Origin: Roseovarius sp. W115
GTDB taxonomy: Bacteria; Pseudomonadota; Alphaproteobacteria; Rhodobacterales; Rhodobacteraceae
Assembly: GCF_032842945.2 (NCBI RefSeq)
Contig: NZ_CP146606.1
Location: 3,228,501 to 3,292,500 of the forward strand
Length of the DNA: 64,000 bases
Direction: 5' to 3'
The position numbers and the translations under genes are program-made. This document shows, in pieces, positions 11,985 through 21,666 of the stretch; positions within the stretch are counted from its first letter, which is position 1; every line of letters starts with the position of its first letter. The notes under the pieces were generated by a model. That model did no database searches, had not been told where the DNA came from, and worked only from the letters and a program-made list of their open reading frames with translations.

Positions 11985-12904
11985 GGCATGGCTCCGGCTG
12001 GGCGCACCCAGAGGAACATGCCGTGCCCCTCAAGCACCTGCCTGACGCCATCGGGGTTCAGAAGCATCACGCCACCGGCCTCAATCACGATACCGCGCAG
12101 GCCCAATTCTGCTGCTCCCATTGCGGTTTTCAACCCGATAAGCGGCATGTCCACGCGCAACTCCTGCCCCGGCTTCGGCGCTTTGAAGAGCAGTCCGCCT
12201 TCGGCATTTGGGCTAACGCGCGGTTTCTCGGCCTCCGGCCCGCTCAGCCAATCGGCCACGCTGTCCAGAACATCCGCGGCAAGGTCAAAGGGATCCTCCG
12301 CCAACCATGGGGGATCATAGTCTGGAGCAAGATCATTCAACATCGCGTCCGTGCCGCGCTGATCTTCGCGCGCGATCACGTGGCCTGCCTTGACCACAAC
12401 GGCCTGTCCCTCATCCGCAGCACCCATTTCTGCCAGAGCGGCTTCCGCCGCGGCCAGGTCAGGCACGAGGTCACGTGGCAAGCTGCCAACCAAAACACCG
12501 GGTTTCGGCAGCACCTCGGGCGCGATCTCAGCTGCACCGATGACGTCAAACCCGGCCTCTTCAAAAAGGTCTATAAAGACCCGCAAGGTGCCGTCATCCC
12601 CTTTGGTCAGTGCCGCCTGAACACGGGGGACCAGCGGCATGGTGGCCGCGTCGATCAGTGACGGATCAATCGGTGGACGTTGCATCGCGCCGGCCATGCA
12701 GATCTTCGTCACACCGGTTTCTTTCAGGATCTGAAGGAACGTGCCCAGCGTCTCAAGCCGGAATCCGATGCGCGGAAGCTCTCCTTTTACTTCGGAGGGA
12801 AACTGCTCTACTTCGCAAATCACCGGAACCTCGCCTCGCTCCAGCATCGCCTTGGTCAAAAAGGGCGGCAACCCGCCCTGCCCGGCTATGAGCGCAAGGG
12901 TCAC
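11981..12904 (-). CDS. lpxI: UDP-2,3-diacylglucosamine pyrophosphatase LpxI
   Basis: LpxI hydrolyses UDP-2,3-diacylglucosamine to lipid X, replacing LpxH in many alphaproteobacteria. The 307-residue sequence starts TLALIAGQGGLPPFL and has KICMAGAMQRPPI, the GSLPRDLVPDLA segment, a GHVIAREDQRGTDAML loop and a C-terminal domain with LIGLKTAMGAAE. This is the DUF1009 layout. The stop overlaps the lpxB start by four bases, so the two consecutive lipid A steps are translationally coupled, and lpxA lies just upstream. Confidence 0.95.
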   Translation of the reverse strand: MTLALIAGQGGLPPFLTKAMLERGEVPVICEVEQFPSEVKGELPRIGFRLETLGTFLQILKETGVTKICMAGAMQRPPIDPSLIDAATMPLVPRVQAALTKGDDGTLRVFIDLFEEAGFDVIGAAEIAPEVLPKPGVLVGSLPRDLVPDLAAAEAALAEMGAADEGQAVVVKAGHVIAREDQRGTDAMLNDLAPDYDPPWLAEDPFDLAADVLDSVADWLSGPEAEKPRVSPNAEGGLLFKAPKPGQELRVDMPLIGLKTAMGAAELGLRGIVIEAGGVMLLNPDGVRQVLEGHGMFLWVRPAGAMP

Positions 12905-12910
12905 GGCGGC

Positions 12911-13723
12911 TTAGCTCGCGCCAGGGGTCAGGAAGGACCGGTCGCTTGCCGCTGTCACGAAGTCAACAATCTGACGGACATAGTCGCTCTCGGTTTCTTC
13001 GCCCAAACGCCGCGCGCGGTCCTGAAAGGTACCTTCCCCTTGGGCCAGCATCTGAATGGCCGCCCGAAGGGCGGTGATGTCCGAGCGCGCCACGCCGCGC
13101 CGCTTGAGGCCCACAAGGTTCAAGCCATCGAGATGACCGCGCGGGGCTTGGACAAGGCCGTAGGGGATCACATCATTGGTCACCATTGTGACAGCGCCAA
13201 TGATAGCGCCTTGCCCGATGCGCACCCATTGGTGCACGCCCGACAGCCCTCCGATGATCACGTCGTCCTCGATCACACAATGTCCCGCCAAAGCGGCGTT
13301 GTTCACAATGATTACCCGGTCCCCGACCTGCGCATCATGCGCCACGTGGCAGCCCGCCATGAAGAGGCCATCATCGCCAACGCGCGTTACACCCCCACCG
13401 CCTTGGGTGCCGGTGTTCATCGTGACATGTTCGCGGATGCGGTTGCGCGCACCGATTTCAAGCTCGGTTTCTTCGCCCTTGAATTTCAAATCCTGCGGGA
13501 TTTCCCCGATGCAAGCGAAAGGGAAAACCACTGTCTCTTCGCCAACGCGTGTCTTGCCCGACACCACAACATGGCTTTTCAATTGAACGCCGTCAGCCAG
13601 ACTTGCGTTTGCACCAATATGGCAAAACGGCCCGATCTCGACGCCCTGGCCAATCTGCGCGCCCTCTTCAATCACCGCACTGGGATGAATTTTTGTCTCC
13701 GAAGCTCGGCTCATTGCGCTCAC
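12911..13723 (-). CDS. lpxA: UDP-N-acetylglucosamine O-acyltransferase
   Basis: LpxA starts lipid A synthesis by moving a 3-hydroxyacyl chain from ACP to UDP-GlcNAc. The 270-residue protein shows the left-handed beta-helix hexapeptide repeats ([15 protein letters not shown] and others through about residue 190). The catalytic-region histidine lies in the [11 protein letters not shown] / [13 protein letters not shown] stretch, and a helical C-terminal domain follows. The start overlaps the end of fabZ by four bases, and lpxI follows after six bases. Confidence 0.96.
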   Translation of the reverse strand: MSAMSRASETKIHPSAVIEEGAQIGQGVEIGPFCHIGANASLADGVQLKSHVVVSGKTRVGEETVVFPFACIGEIPQDLKFKGEETELEIGARNRIREHVTMNTGTQGGGGVTRVGDDGLFMAGCHVAHDAQVGDRVIIVNNAALAGHCVIEDDVIIGGLSGVHQWVRIGQGAIIGAVTMVTNDVIPYGLVQAPRGHLDGLNLVGLKRRGVARSDITALRAAIQMLAQGEGTFQDRARRLGEETESDYVRQIVDFVTAASDRSFLTPGAS

Positions 13724-14184
13724 TCCTTCGGCAAGTCCATCATCGCCGCAAATTCTGCCTCGGCCGCCATCTCATCGCCCACCTGCGCCACACCGCGAAA
13801 CTTCCAAACCTTGCCGCCGGGCTTGCCACGCACGGTTTCAAGCTTCATCTCAAGCACATCACCGGGCACCACCATGCGACGGAATTTACAGGCCTCAATC
13901 GACATGAAGTAGACCAGCAGATTGCGATCTTCCATGCCAAGTGCAGCGCCGACCATCACCGCGGCTGTCTGCGCCATAGCCTCGACGATCGTGACGCCTG
14001 GCATGATTGGTCTGGCCGGAAAATGCCCCTGAAAATGTGGCTCGTTCATGGTCACATTCTTGATGCCGCGGGCGGTTTGATAGCCGTCTATATCCACGAC
14101 CTTATCCACCAGAAGAAACGGATAGCGATGCGGGATGAGCCGCTTGATCCGTTCGATATCTGCCGTTTGCAGCGTGTCTGTCAT
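13720..14184 (-). CDS. fabZ: 3-hydroxyacyl-ACP dehydratase FabZ
   Basis: FabZ dehydrates 3-hydroxyacyl-ACP in fatty acid elongation and so competes with LpxA for the same substrate. The 154-residue hot-dog protein has [17 protein letters not shown], catalytic H54 in [11 protein letters not shown], and E68 in [10 protein letters not shown]. Its place directly before lpxA is the classic gene order. The 97 bases upstream, up to skp, hold no clear signal. Confidence 0.96.
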   Translation of the reverse strand: MTDTLQTADIERIKRLIPHRYPFLLVDKVVDIDGYQTARGIKNVTMNEPHFQGHFPARPIMPGVTIVEAMAQTAAVMVGAALGMEDRNLLVYFMSIEACKFRRMVVPGDVLEMKLETVRGKPGGKVWKFRGVAQVGDEMAAEAEFAAMMDLPKE

Positions 14185-14281
14185 GGTGGGTCCTTTCCCG
14201 CGCGTGCCGTCCTTCTGTCGCCGACTATCATCGGGTCACGTCGACTTATCAACTCGCCCACGCCGGAGCAAGCACGGGGCG

Positions 14282-14884
14282 TCAATCTGTGTCGCCTGAG
14301 GAGGGCTCGTCCTGTTCCTTTGGTCCTGGCTCGATTGCGTCCGGAGCCAGGAGCGCATCAATACGGACAATCGCAACATCGGTGATGTCGATCACTTCGG
14401 CACGCAAGAGCACATTGCGCGCATCAACAACCACCACGCCACCGGCGGCGCGCATTATATCAACCAGAACAGGTTCGACCTGACGCATAAACTCTACCGG
14501 AGCTCTTTCGCGATTTCGTTCAAGATCGCGCACACGCCGTTCGCTGTCGCGGCGTATCTCCTGCACACGCGCGTCAAAATCATCCGCCATTTCGCGAAAT
14601 TCTTCCGGCGTGGAGTCTTCGCGTTTTTCGGTTAGCGATTTTTCCTCGGCCTCGAGCTGTGTTTCAATTTGACGGTTACGTGCAATAAGCGCATCGCGCT
14701 CTTCTTGAATTTCTGTGAGATAGCTCTGGCCCAGCCGCGTCTGATTGAAAAGTCGCTCTGGATCAACAACCAGAACTTGGCTTTGCACAACACCTACATC
14801 CTGCGCCGAAACTGCAACAGCTCCAAAAACCAAACTGCCCCCCGCGATCACGGCGGCGGACAGGATGGTCTTGATCTTTTGCAT
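14282..14884 (-). CDS. skp: OmpH/Skp-family periplasmic chaperone
   Basis: Skp-type chaperones hold unfolded outer-membrane proteins in the periplasm for BamA. From the ATG at 14884 the 200-residue product has a signal peptide (MQKIKTILSAAVIAGG, then SAQDVG as the likely cleavage area), a short beta core, a long charged coiled coil (about residues 50-125), and the VVVDARNVLLRAEVIDIT end strand. The frame is open upstream, but longer starts would overlap bamA; this ATG lies one base after the bamA stop. The acidic tail (KEQDEPSSGDTD) is unremarkable for the family. Confidence 0.9.
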   Translation of the reverse strand: MQKIKTILSAAVIAGGSLVFGAVAVSAQDVGVVQSQVLVVDPERLFNQTRLGQSYLTEIQEERDALIARNRQIETQLEAEEKSLTEKREDSTPEEFREMADDFDARVQEIRRDSERRVRDLERNRERAPVEFMRQVEPVLVDIMRAAGGVVVVDARNVLLRAEVIDITDVAIVRIDALLAPDAIEPGPKEQDEPSSGDTD

Positions 14885-14885
14885 G

Positions 14886-17210
14886 TCAGAAGTTCGTGCG
14901 AACCGTGATATCAAATTCACGCTCAACATCGTCAGGCTCGCTTTCGAGGGCACGGGAGAAGTTCAACCGTAGCGGTCCGAATGGAGATTCCCAGAAAAGG
15001 GAAAACCCGACAACATGACGCAAGTTGAAGTCTTCTGAGGCCACGCCCGGACCGGTCGTATCCAGACCCCAGATAGAGCCGACATCATAGAACAGTCCGC
15101 CCGTGATCCCAAACTCATCGGGCAGCCCCAGAGGAAACTCGGCATCAAACTGCGCGGAGGCAAAATATGTTCCGCCAAGATGTTCACCGTTTTGAACCGG
15201 GCCTAACCCATTGGCGTCAAAACCCCGAATAACCTGTTGCGTGAACCGATCCACGGAGCGCGAGTCGCCACTCAGAAATTCAAGTGCGCCGGCTCGAAGC
15301 GTTGCACGAAGCGTGACTTCTTCGTTGAAAACACGAGTCTGTCCGATGAGGCGGGCGGTCGGGCGAATAAAGTCCTGATCGCCGCCGAGCCCCGCGTATT
15401 CCAGGCCAAACTCCAATAGCACGCCTGCATTTGGGTTAAGTCCTGTCCGGCGTGTGTCATACGAATATGTGAATCCCACGGAGCTGCCGATTCGACCGCT
15501 CTCAGCTGATTCAGCCGCCAAAAGTGGCGATAGACCCGTAACTGGGTAATCCGTCATGTCGGAGTATGAAAGTTCGTAGAAAACATTCAAACGGCTGCTT
15601 TCGCCCAAAGGAAACCCGAGGCTGGGCCGAATATCAGCTGTGGTTGTGTCAAATAGGCTGTTGGCTTGCGAGGTTTCCAGCAGGGATGTTCTGAAGCCAA
15701 AGGACACATCGCGACCTAGAAAGGCAGGTTCGGAAAAGGTCAGGCTGTAGTTCGCCCGTTCACTGCTTGCGATGATATTGGCGGACAATCCCTGACCTCT
15801 GCCGAGGAAGTTTCGTTCGGTAAAACCAACTGAAAACCCAAGCCCTGCGTCAGACGAAAAGTTCGCACCGAACGACAGAGAACCTGTTGTCGTTTCTTCT
15901 ACATCTACGTCAACCACAACCTGGTCAGGCCGCGATCCTTCACGTGCATTAACGTTTGTCGAGGAGAAAAAGCGTAGGGCGCGGATACGCTGAGCCGCTT
16001 GCCGGATCTCGCGAGGATTGAACGGATCGCCCTCTACAGTATCAAACTGTCTGCGAATGACTCGGTCCAGGGTCGTTGTATTGCCTTCGATGTCTATGCG
16101 CTCGACAAAGACCCTTGGGCCTCGGGACAGGACAAACTCGACGTCCAGCGTCAACGTGCGATCATTGCGCGTGATACGTGGTTCAACTCGCAGAAAGTCT
16201 ATACCATCCCGAATGGCTTGCCGCTCCATACGGGCGATTGAGTTTTCCACCAATGTTGGCGAATAGACAACGCCAGGCTTGATTTTCAGAACGTTTTGAT
16301 ACGTTTCGGCCTCGACACCCGGCATCTCACTGACTGTTGTGATGTCGCCAAAGCGAAATTGTTGACCTTCTTGAATGTTGAAAGTGATAAAAAAACCATC
16401 GCGTTCGCGGGCAAGCTCAGCGTTGGTGCCTGTCACGCGGAAATCAACATAACCACGCGATTGGTAGAAATCCGTCAGAACTTGTCTGTCAAATTCCAGC
16501 CGATCAGCTACAAACGTGTCTCTGTTCACGATTGCCCGCAGAAGGCCTGCTTGTTTGCTGCCAATGACACGTCGCAGACGGCGATCTGAATAGGCTTTGT
16601 TGCCTACAAATCCTATGCGGCGCACTTCAATGGGCCGCCCTTCGAACACTTCGAACACGACATCAACACGGTTCTCACTGCGACGGATAACCTTTGGGGT
16701 GATGCGCGCAGAAACCCGGCCGTTTTGCTCATATGCTTCACTGAGGGTGGCCACGTCGCGTTCGATTCGCGTGGGGCTAAAGACTTGACTTGGTTCGGTT
16801 TCGATAAACCCAAGCAGGTTTTCATCGCTCAGCCGCTTGTTGCCTTCTATGGCGACGGCGTTGATCGTCGGAAACTCGACCACGCGAATAACAAGAGTGT
16901 TGCCGCGCGGCTCTACCTCAACCGTTTCAAAAAGCCCACTGGCGCGAATGCGCTGTGCAGCAGCGTTCAGCTCACCCGCTGAAATGGTCTGACCGGCTTC
17001 GATTCCGGCTTGGGATGCAATCGTGGCGGCCTCGATCCTCTGGTTGCCTTCAACACTTACAGAGGAAAACCGAAAGCTTTGCGCATGGGCCGGATCGACG
17101 GCGAATACGGTGATGAAAAACAGTAGAAAAGCGATCAACGAGCGAACAGTATTTAATGCAACGCCGTCTTGAAAAAGACGCCCTGCCCCCGCTCTGAGAA
17201 ATTTAGCCAT
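14886..17210 (-). CDS. bamA: outer membrane protein assembly factor BamA
   Basis: BamA is the Omp85 core of the outer-membrane protein insertion machine. The 774-residue product has a signal peptide (LIAFLLFFITVFA, then AHAQS), five POTRA repeats (about residues 30-410, starting FRFSSVSVEGNQRIEA), and a 16-strand barrel region. The barrel carries the conserved loop 6 motif IRGF (QQVIRGFDANGLG) and a terminal aromatic (ITVRTNF). I prefer the ATG at 17210 over a TTG four codons upstream. It is preceded by a 42-residue peptide gene and rseP and followed by skp. Confidence 0.95.
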   Translation of the reverse strand: MAKFLRAGAGRLFQDGVALNTVRSLIAFLLFFITVFAVDPAHAQSFRFSSVSVEGNQRIEAATIASQAGIEAGQTISAGELNAAAQRIRASGLFETVEVEPRGNTLVIRVVEFPTINAVAIEGNKRLSDENLLGFIETEPSQVFSPTRIERDVATLSEAYEQNGRVSARITPKVIRRSENRVDVVFEVFEGRPIEVRRIGFVGNKAYSDRRLRRVIGSKQAGLLRAIVNRDTFVADRLEFDRQVLTDFYQSRGYVDFRVTGTNAELARERDGFFITFNIQEGQQFRFGDITTVSEMPGVEAETYQNVLKIKPGVVYSPTLVENSIARMERQAIRDGIDFLRVEPRITRNDRTLTLDVEFVLSRGPRVFVERIDIEGNTTTLDRVIRRQFDTVEGDPFNPREIRQAAQRIRALRFFSSTNVNAREGSRPDQVVVDVDVEETTTGSLSFGANFSSDAGLGFSVGFTERNFLGRGQGLSANIIASSERANYSLTFSEPAFLGRDVSFGFRTSLLETSQANSLFDTTTADIRPSLGFPLGESSRLNVFYELSYSDMTDYPVTGLSPLLAAESAESGRIGSSVGFTYSYDTRRTGLNPNAGVLLEFGLEYAGLGGDQDFIRPTARLIGQTRVFNEEVTLRATLRAGALEFLSGDSRSVDRFTQQVIRGFDANGLGPVQNGEHLGGTYFASAQFDAEFPLGLPDEFGITGGLFYDVGSIWGLDTTGPGVASEDFNLRHVVGFSLFWESPFGPLRLNFSRALESEPDDVEREFDITVRTNF

Positions 17211-17366
17211 CGGCAAACCCAATCAGACATCCCAGTATGTCTTGTCAGTAACCATTCTGAAGGGGCTTGTCAAAACGCCAGACAAGGAAAATTCGCCGCA
17301 TCCAATGCGACGATCAATTTAATTTTTTGGATTGGCCGGATCACACCCCAAACAGCAGGGGTGAGA

Positions 17367-17495
17367 TCACCAGAATGTCCCGAGAAGCGCGCCTGCATAC
17401 AGAGCCACAACCAGAGTAGCCAGATACAAAATCCGGTCCCAGTTGAGGTTCAGCAACAAGGCCATACCACGGTATCCCTTGAGAATGTGCTGCAT
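17367..17495 (-). CDS. 42-residue single-span membrane peptide between rseP and bamA
   Basis: An ATG at 17495 opens a 42-codon frame ending in TGA at 17367. The N-terminus is basic and amphipathic (MQHILKGYRGMALLLNL), followed by a hydrophobic helix rich in Leu, Val and Ala (LYLATLVVALYAGALLGTFW). That predicts one membrane span. There is no strong ribosome site. A CACCCC/GGGGTG hairpin (17344-17363) follows the stop but lacks a T-run. Without the ORF, this 392-base gap in a tight operon would be unexplained. The function is unknown; placement suggests a link to envelope assembly. Confidence 0.5.
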   Translation of the reverse strand: MQHILKGYRGMALLLNLNWDRILYLATLVVALYAGALLGTFW

Positions 17496-17614
17496 GGTTC
17501 TGCCAGTTTAACCTGTGTTAAAGACGCAATTTCAGCGCGTCGACGAACAGAGGCTACTCGTTCTTTCTGGCGAGATTGTGGCGTGGATTGGCCGGTTTAG
17601 CCACAAATCCGTTC

Positions 17615-18958
17615 TCAAGGGCAGAAAATATCGTTGAACAAAGCGAAAAGCATCAAGCCGAGGACCAAAGTCAGCCCGACCGTCATAAGAATTCTGAGTG
17701 CCTTGTCGCTTGGCTTGCGTCCTGTCGCGGCTTCGTACGCATAAAACACAAGATGCCCGCCATCCAAGACCGGGATTGGAAAAAGATTTAACAATCCTAC
17801 CGCCGTGGACAAAACAGCAATGAACCAGATGAAGCTGTCCACGCCCTGGCTTGCCATAGCGCCGGATACTTCGGCGATCCCGATCGGTCCGGACATGTTA
17901 CAGCTGCTGATGGCTCCGGTGATCATGTGGTACAGGCCGGACAATGACCCTTCGATCACGTTCCAGGTTTGTGCAGCGCCGTTCGCCAGTGCCGCGCCAG
18001 GGCTTTCGCGCTCGGTCGCAAGTTCAAAGGCCAGACCGCCCGCAATGCCAATGCGCCAGTTCGTTTCGAACCCACCCTCTTCGCGTGGCTCATCCACGCG
18101 TCGCGGCGTCAGGTCGTAATCCAGCACAGCCCCGTCTCGCCATACCCTGAGCGGTAAGATACGCCCGTTTGAAGCTTCGACAACGTCTTTCAGTTCGTTA
18201 AATGTTGCGACGGACGTTCCGTCCACGCCGACAATGACATCGCCTTGCTTGAGCCCTGTCTCAAATGCTGCGGAGCGCGGCGCAAGTTGTACCACCAGTG
18301 GGGGCATGGGATGTGGGCCCGTGACCGTCTGCACCTGGCCATCGCGGCGGACTTCATAATTGAGGACAGCCGTCTGAGGCAGTTGATCTACAAAATCGCC
18401 GAAGCCTTCATCTTCGGCGTCCAACGAAGGAATAGGCACACCTTCTATTGTCAGAAGCTCATCGCCCGCCGCCAGAGTAAGCCCTTCTGCGGGAAGCGGC
18501 GTCAGCTCACCTACTGCCAATGGTTCAGCAACACGTCCCTGGCTCAGGATAATCGCACCGAAAACCGCAATAGAGAGAATGAAATTGAACACCGGTCCGG
18601 CGGCAACTGTCGCTGTTCGTGCCCAAAGCGGTGCGCCAATCATGGTTTGGCGTTGAACCGCGGCTGGCATCTCCTCCACGCTGCCATCACTGGTTCCGCT
18701 GGCCGCGTTGGCGTCCCCCAGAAACTTCACATAACCGCCAAAAGGCAGCGCTGCCAGCTGCCACTTCGTGCCATGTTTGTCGACACGCGAGGCCAATACC
18801 GGACCAAAGCCTAGCGAAAACACTTCTGCTTTGATTCCGCACCAACGGCCCACGATGTAATGACCATATTCGTGGATCGCCACGATCACCGAGAGTGCTG
18901 CGATAAAGGCGAGGATTGTAAAAAAGAGCCCATCGAATTGCGGTATTAATGATTCCAA
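17615..18958 (-). CDS. rseP: RseP-type site-2 membrane metalloprotease
   Basis: RseP cuts transmembrane anti-sigma factors and leftover signal peptides inside the inner membrane. The 447-residue product has the zinc motif HEYGH at residues 29-33 in the first membrane span, periplasmic PDZ modules around residues 130-300 (one with APRSAAFETGLKQGDVIVGV), and the second metal motif in LNLFPIPVLDGGHL. It appears to start with TTG at 18958 behind GGCAGGA; no ATG gives the usual N-terminus. It sits between dxr and bamA, the common order. Confidence 0.93.
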   Translation of the reverse strand: MESLIPQFDGLFFTILAFIAALSVIVAIHEYGHYIVGRWCGIKAEVFSLGFGPVLASRVDKHGTKWQLAALPFGGYVKFLGDANAASGTSDGSVEEMPAAVQRQTMIGAPLWARTATVAAGPVFNFILSIAVFGAIILSQGRVAEPLAVGELTPLPAEGLTLAAGDELLTIEGVPIPSLDAEDEGFGDFVDQLPQTAVLNYEVRRDGQVQTVTGPHPMPPLVVQLAPRSAAFETGLKQGDVIVGVDGTSVATFNELKDVVEASNGRILPLRVWRDGAVLDYDLTPRRVDEPREEGGFETNWRIGIAGGLAFELATERESPGAALANGAAQTWNVIEGSLSGLYHMITGAISSCNMSGPIGIAEVSGAMASQGVDSFIWFIAVLSTAVGLLNLFPIPVLDGGHLVFYAYEAATGRKPSDKALRILMTVGLTLVLGLMLFALFNDIFCP

Positions 18959-18966
18959 AGTCCTGC

Positions 18967-20139
18967 CTACCCTATCAGTTCGTGCACCACGGCATCTGCC
19001 CCATCCCGTGCCAAATGGTCTGCTTTGCGCGCGGTATCAAGGGTGATCACGTCATCATTTAGACCGCATTGGTGCAAAATCCGGGTCAAAACCTCTTCCA
19101 CGACCTCGCTCATCTGTAAAAATCCGATCCGGCCAGCGATGAAATGGTCGAGTGCGCGCTCCTTTGCGCCGTTGAATACAGCACCACTATGGCCACGTTT
19201 TTCCATCACGTGACGCGCCAGACGAAGCGGCGGGAACCGATCAAGGTCAGGTGTTTCGAAATCGAGTGTTCCAGCCTTGGCCAAATCCAGCATATCTACA
19301 GGAAGCGGTCGACGCTCGGGCCAGTTCAGTGCAAATCCAATGGCATGTCGCATGTCATGCGGGCCCACATGGGCCATCAAACCGCCGTCGCAGAACCCGA
19401 CCAGCGCGTGGACCAGGGATTGTGGATGCACCAGCACCTCAATTTGGTCAGGCGTAAAGTCAAAAAACTCCCTTGCCTCAATCATTTCCAGCGCTTTGTT
19501 GAACATTGATGCACTGTCGATTGTGATGCGTTGACCCATATCCCAGTTGGGGTGAGTCGCAGCTTCGGCTGCAGTGGCTGTGGTAAGTTTCTCAATCGGC
19601 CAATCGCGGAACGCGCCGCCGCTTGCGGTAATGATCACGCGTGAGACCGCCTTGGGCTCTTCACCGATCAGGGCCTGAAAGATCGCTGAATGCTCACTGT
19701 CCACTGGCAAAACTTTTGCGTTATGCTGTTGGGCGGTGTCCAAAAGCAAGGCCCCTGCGGCGACCAGTGATTCCTTGTTGGCCAGCGCCAGTGTAGCCCC
19801 CTGTTCCAGCGCTGCCAGGCCCGGTGCCAGCCCGGCAAACCCGACAATGGCCGACATGACCCAATCGGCGGGATGTGCTCCCGCCTCAATGATCGCCTGC
19901 TCGCCTGCGGCAACTTTGGTTCCGGTTCCGGCAAGTGCATCTCGCAGCGCATCAAGCTGGGTTTCGTCACCTATGACAGCCAAGTCTGCTTGAAATTCGC
20001 GGGCGTCACGAGCCAGTTGGTCAACATTGCGTCCAGCCGTCAGCGCCACCACCTCAAATGCATCGCGGTCGCGTCGAATAAGGTCGAGCGTGTTTTGACC
20101 GATCGAACCGGTCGCGCCTAGAACGCTGACCCGTTTCAT
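18967..20139 (-). CDS. dxr: 1-deoxy-D-xylulose 5-phosphate reductoisomerase
   Basis: Dxr makes methylerythritol phosphate from DXP with NADPH, the committed step of the non-mevalonate isoprenoid pathway. The 390-residue protein has the N-terminal nucleotide motif LGATGSIGQNTLDLI, the metal and substrate segments LPVDSEHSAIFQ and TASGGAFRDWP, and MGQRITIDSASMFNKALE. It is followed by uppS-related flow of isoprenoids only indirectly, but the cluster order uppS-cdsA-dxr-rseP is standard. The start overlaps the cdsA stop by four bases. Confidence 0.96.
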   Translation of the reverse strand: MKRVSVLGATGSIGQNTLDLIRRDRDAFEVVALTAGRNVDQLARDAREFQADLAVIGDETQLDALRDALAGTGTKVAAGEQAIIEAGAHPADWVMSAIVGFAGLAPGLAALEQGATLALANKESLVAAGALLLDTAQQHNAKVLPVDSEHSAIFQALIGEEPKAVSRVIITASGGAFRDWPIEKLTTATAAEAATHPNWDMGQRITIDSASMFNKALEMIEAREFFDFTPDQIEVLVHPQSLVHALVGFCDGGLMAHVGPHDMRHAIGFALNWPERRPLPVDMLDLAKAGTLDFETPDLDRFPPLRLARHVMEKRGHSGAVFNGAKERALDHFIAGRIGFLQMSEVVEEVLTRILHQCGLNDDVITLDTARKADHLARDGADAVVHELIG

Positions 20140-20918
20140 GAACCGGCACCCGGCAACAACCCCAAGGCCCAGAGCAAAATCGTCAACACACCTGCCCCCA
20201 GCATAGCATCGAAGCGGTCAAAAACGCCGCCATGACCTGGGATCAGGTCGGAACTGTCCTTGATCCCCTGACGCCGTTTAACCGCACTTTGCGCGATATC
20301 ACCCATTTGCCCAGCGAACCCCACAAAGATTGAGATGAAAACCAGCGCACCGTTTGCCCCGAGCGGTCCAATGAATGCCACACCGACCAAAGCCGCACCC
20401 AGCCATCCAGCCACAGTGCCCGACCAGGTTTTCTTGGGGCTGATCTTGGGCCAGAATTTCGGTCCGCCTAGGCTTCTGCCTGCGAAGTATCCTGCGACGT
20501 CCGAGGCTACCACGATGAAGACCAGCCACAGGATCCAGCCTGTGCCAGCCGCTGTGCGCAAATGCATCAATGCAAATGAACCAAAAAGGACCCATGCGAT
20601 AACTACGAACAAAACGGGTTTGTCTTTTTCAGTCTGTCCTGCTGCAACCAGCGCCATTGCGATCAAGAGCGGAGCGACAAACACGCCGGGCAAGAAATGG
20701 ATGACGTTCAAAACAACCGCCGCTGCCACACCCAAGCCAATGGCTTGTCTGGCTTGAAACATGCGCGCGGTTTCCCAGACCATGAGGCCGCAAATCACGC
20801 TGACAAGTTCAACATAGAGCAACCCGCCCTGCCAAACGGCAAAGGCCCCGACGAGGGCCATTAGGAACGCTGAGATCACCCGTGCACGAAGATCAGACCA
20901 TTGCGCAGATGCGCTCAT
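20136..20918 (-). CDS. cdsA: phosphatidate cytidylyltransferase
   Basis: CdsA makes CDP-diacylglycerol, the branch point of phospholipid synthesis, in the inner membrane. The 260-residue protein is mostly hydrophobic with about seven to eight membrane spans. It carries the family signature near the C-terminus (SAVKRRQGIKDSSDLIPGHGGVFDRFD, read as adjoining blocks SAVKRRQGIKDSSDL and IPGHGGVFDRFD). Both ends overlap neighbours by four bases (uppS upstream, dxr downstream), indicating one operon. Confidence 0.95.
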   Translation of the reverse strand: MSASAQWSDLRARVISAFLMALVGAFAVWQGGLLYVELVSVICGLMVWETARMFQARQAIGLGVAAAVVLNVIHFLPGVFVAPLLIAMALVAAGQTEKDKPVLFVVIAWVLFGSFALMHLRTAAGTGWILWLVFIVVASDVAGYFAGRSLGGPKFWPKISPKKTWSGTVAGWLGAALVGVAFIGPLGANGALVFISIFVGFAGQMGDIAQSAVKRRQGIKDSSDLIPGHGGVFDRFDAMLGAGVLTILLWALGLLPGAGS

Positions 20919-21655
20919 GCGGTCACGGCCCCAAAACGCCGGTCGCGCGCATCAAAACCTTTGAGCAGATCGCCAAAGATCTCTTTGGTGAAGTCTGGCC
21001 AAAGGGTGTCGATGAATTCATATTCAGCATAGGCCGATTGCCACAAAAGGAAGTTTGAAATCCGCGCCTCACCACTGGTGCGGATCACCAAGTCTGGATC
21101 AGGTAAAACATAAGTATCCAAGTACTTTGGCAGCGTTTCTTCATTCACATCTTCGGGGCCAATATGCCCTTCTGCCACATCTCGTGCCAGACGTTTGGCT
21201 GCGCGTGTCACCTCGTCCCGACCGCCATAGTTCAACGCCACAGTCAGGTTTGTGCCGGTGCATTCGCGCGTAACATCTTCGGCCTGATCCATCAGGCCCC
21301 GCAGTTTGTCATCCAGCCGAAACCGATCTCCAATGAAGCGAACGCGCACATTATTGCGCAACAGTTCCTGCATTTCTTTCATGATATAGCGCCGAAAGAG
21401 GTTCATCAGACCTGCAACCTCGGTCTGTGTCCGCTTCCAGTTCTCTGTCGAAAAGGCAAAGATTGTCAGGTATTCGACTCCAAACTCCGGACAGGAACTG
21501 ACAATCTCACGCACCCGGCGGGCGCCTGCGTGGTGACCATAGAGCCGTGGACGACCGCGCGCCTGCGCCCAGCGGCCATTACCATCCATAATAATGGCCA
21601 CATGACGTGGGCCCGTATCGGGTCCTTGTGGGTTGATCTCCGGCAATACTGTCAT
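20915..21655 (-). CDS. uppS: undecaprenyl pyrophosphate synthase
   Basis: UppS extends farnesyl diphosphate with cis isoprene units to the C55 lipid carrier used for peptidoglycan. The 246-residue product has the N-terminal IIMDGNGRWAQARG segment with the magnesium-binding D24, the GHHAGARRVREIV block, SVTENWKR-like FSTENWKRTQTEV, and RTSGEARISNFLLWQSAYAE split into its usual RTSGE and SNFLLWQ parts. The length is normal. It lies 11 bases after frr on the same strand. Confidence 0.96.
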   Translation of the reverse strand: MTVLPEINPQGPDTGPRHVAIIMDGNGRWAQARGRPRLYGHHAGARRVREIVSSCPEFGVEYLTIFAFSTENWKRTQTEVAGLMNLFRRYIMKEMQELLRNNVRVRFIGDRFRLDDKLRGLMDQAEDVTRECTGTNLTVALNYGGRDEVTRAAKRLARDVAEGHIGPEDVNEETLPKYLDTYVLPDPDLVIRTSGEARISNFLLWQSAYAEYEFIDTLWPDFTKEIFGDLLKGFDARDRRFGAVTA

Positions 21656-21666
21656 GAATTACTCTG

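Noticed and set aside
12680..13912. 410-codon open frame antisense to lpxI-lpxA
   Set aside because: It covers three proven genes on the other strand and has no domain or ribosome site.
17508..17521. TTAA-N6-TTAA palindrome upstream of the 42-aa peptide gene as a CtrA site
   Set aside because: The spacing is six rather than seven bases, which would put the half-sites on a different helical face; noted only as an inverted repeat.
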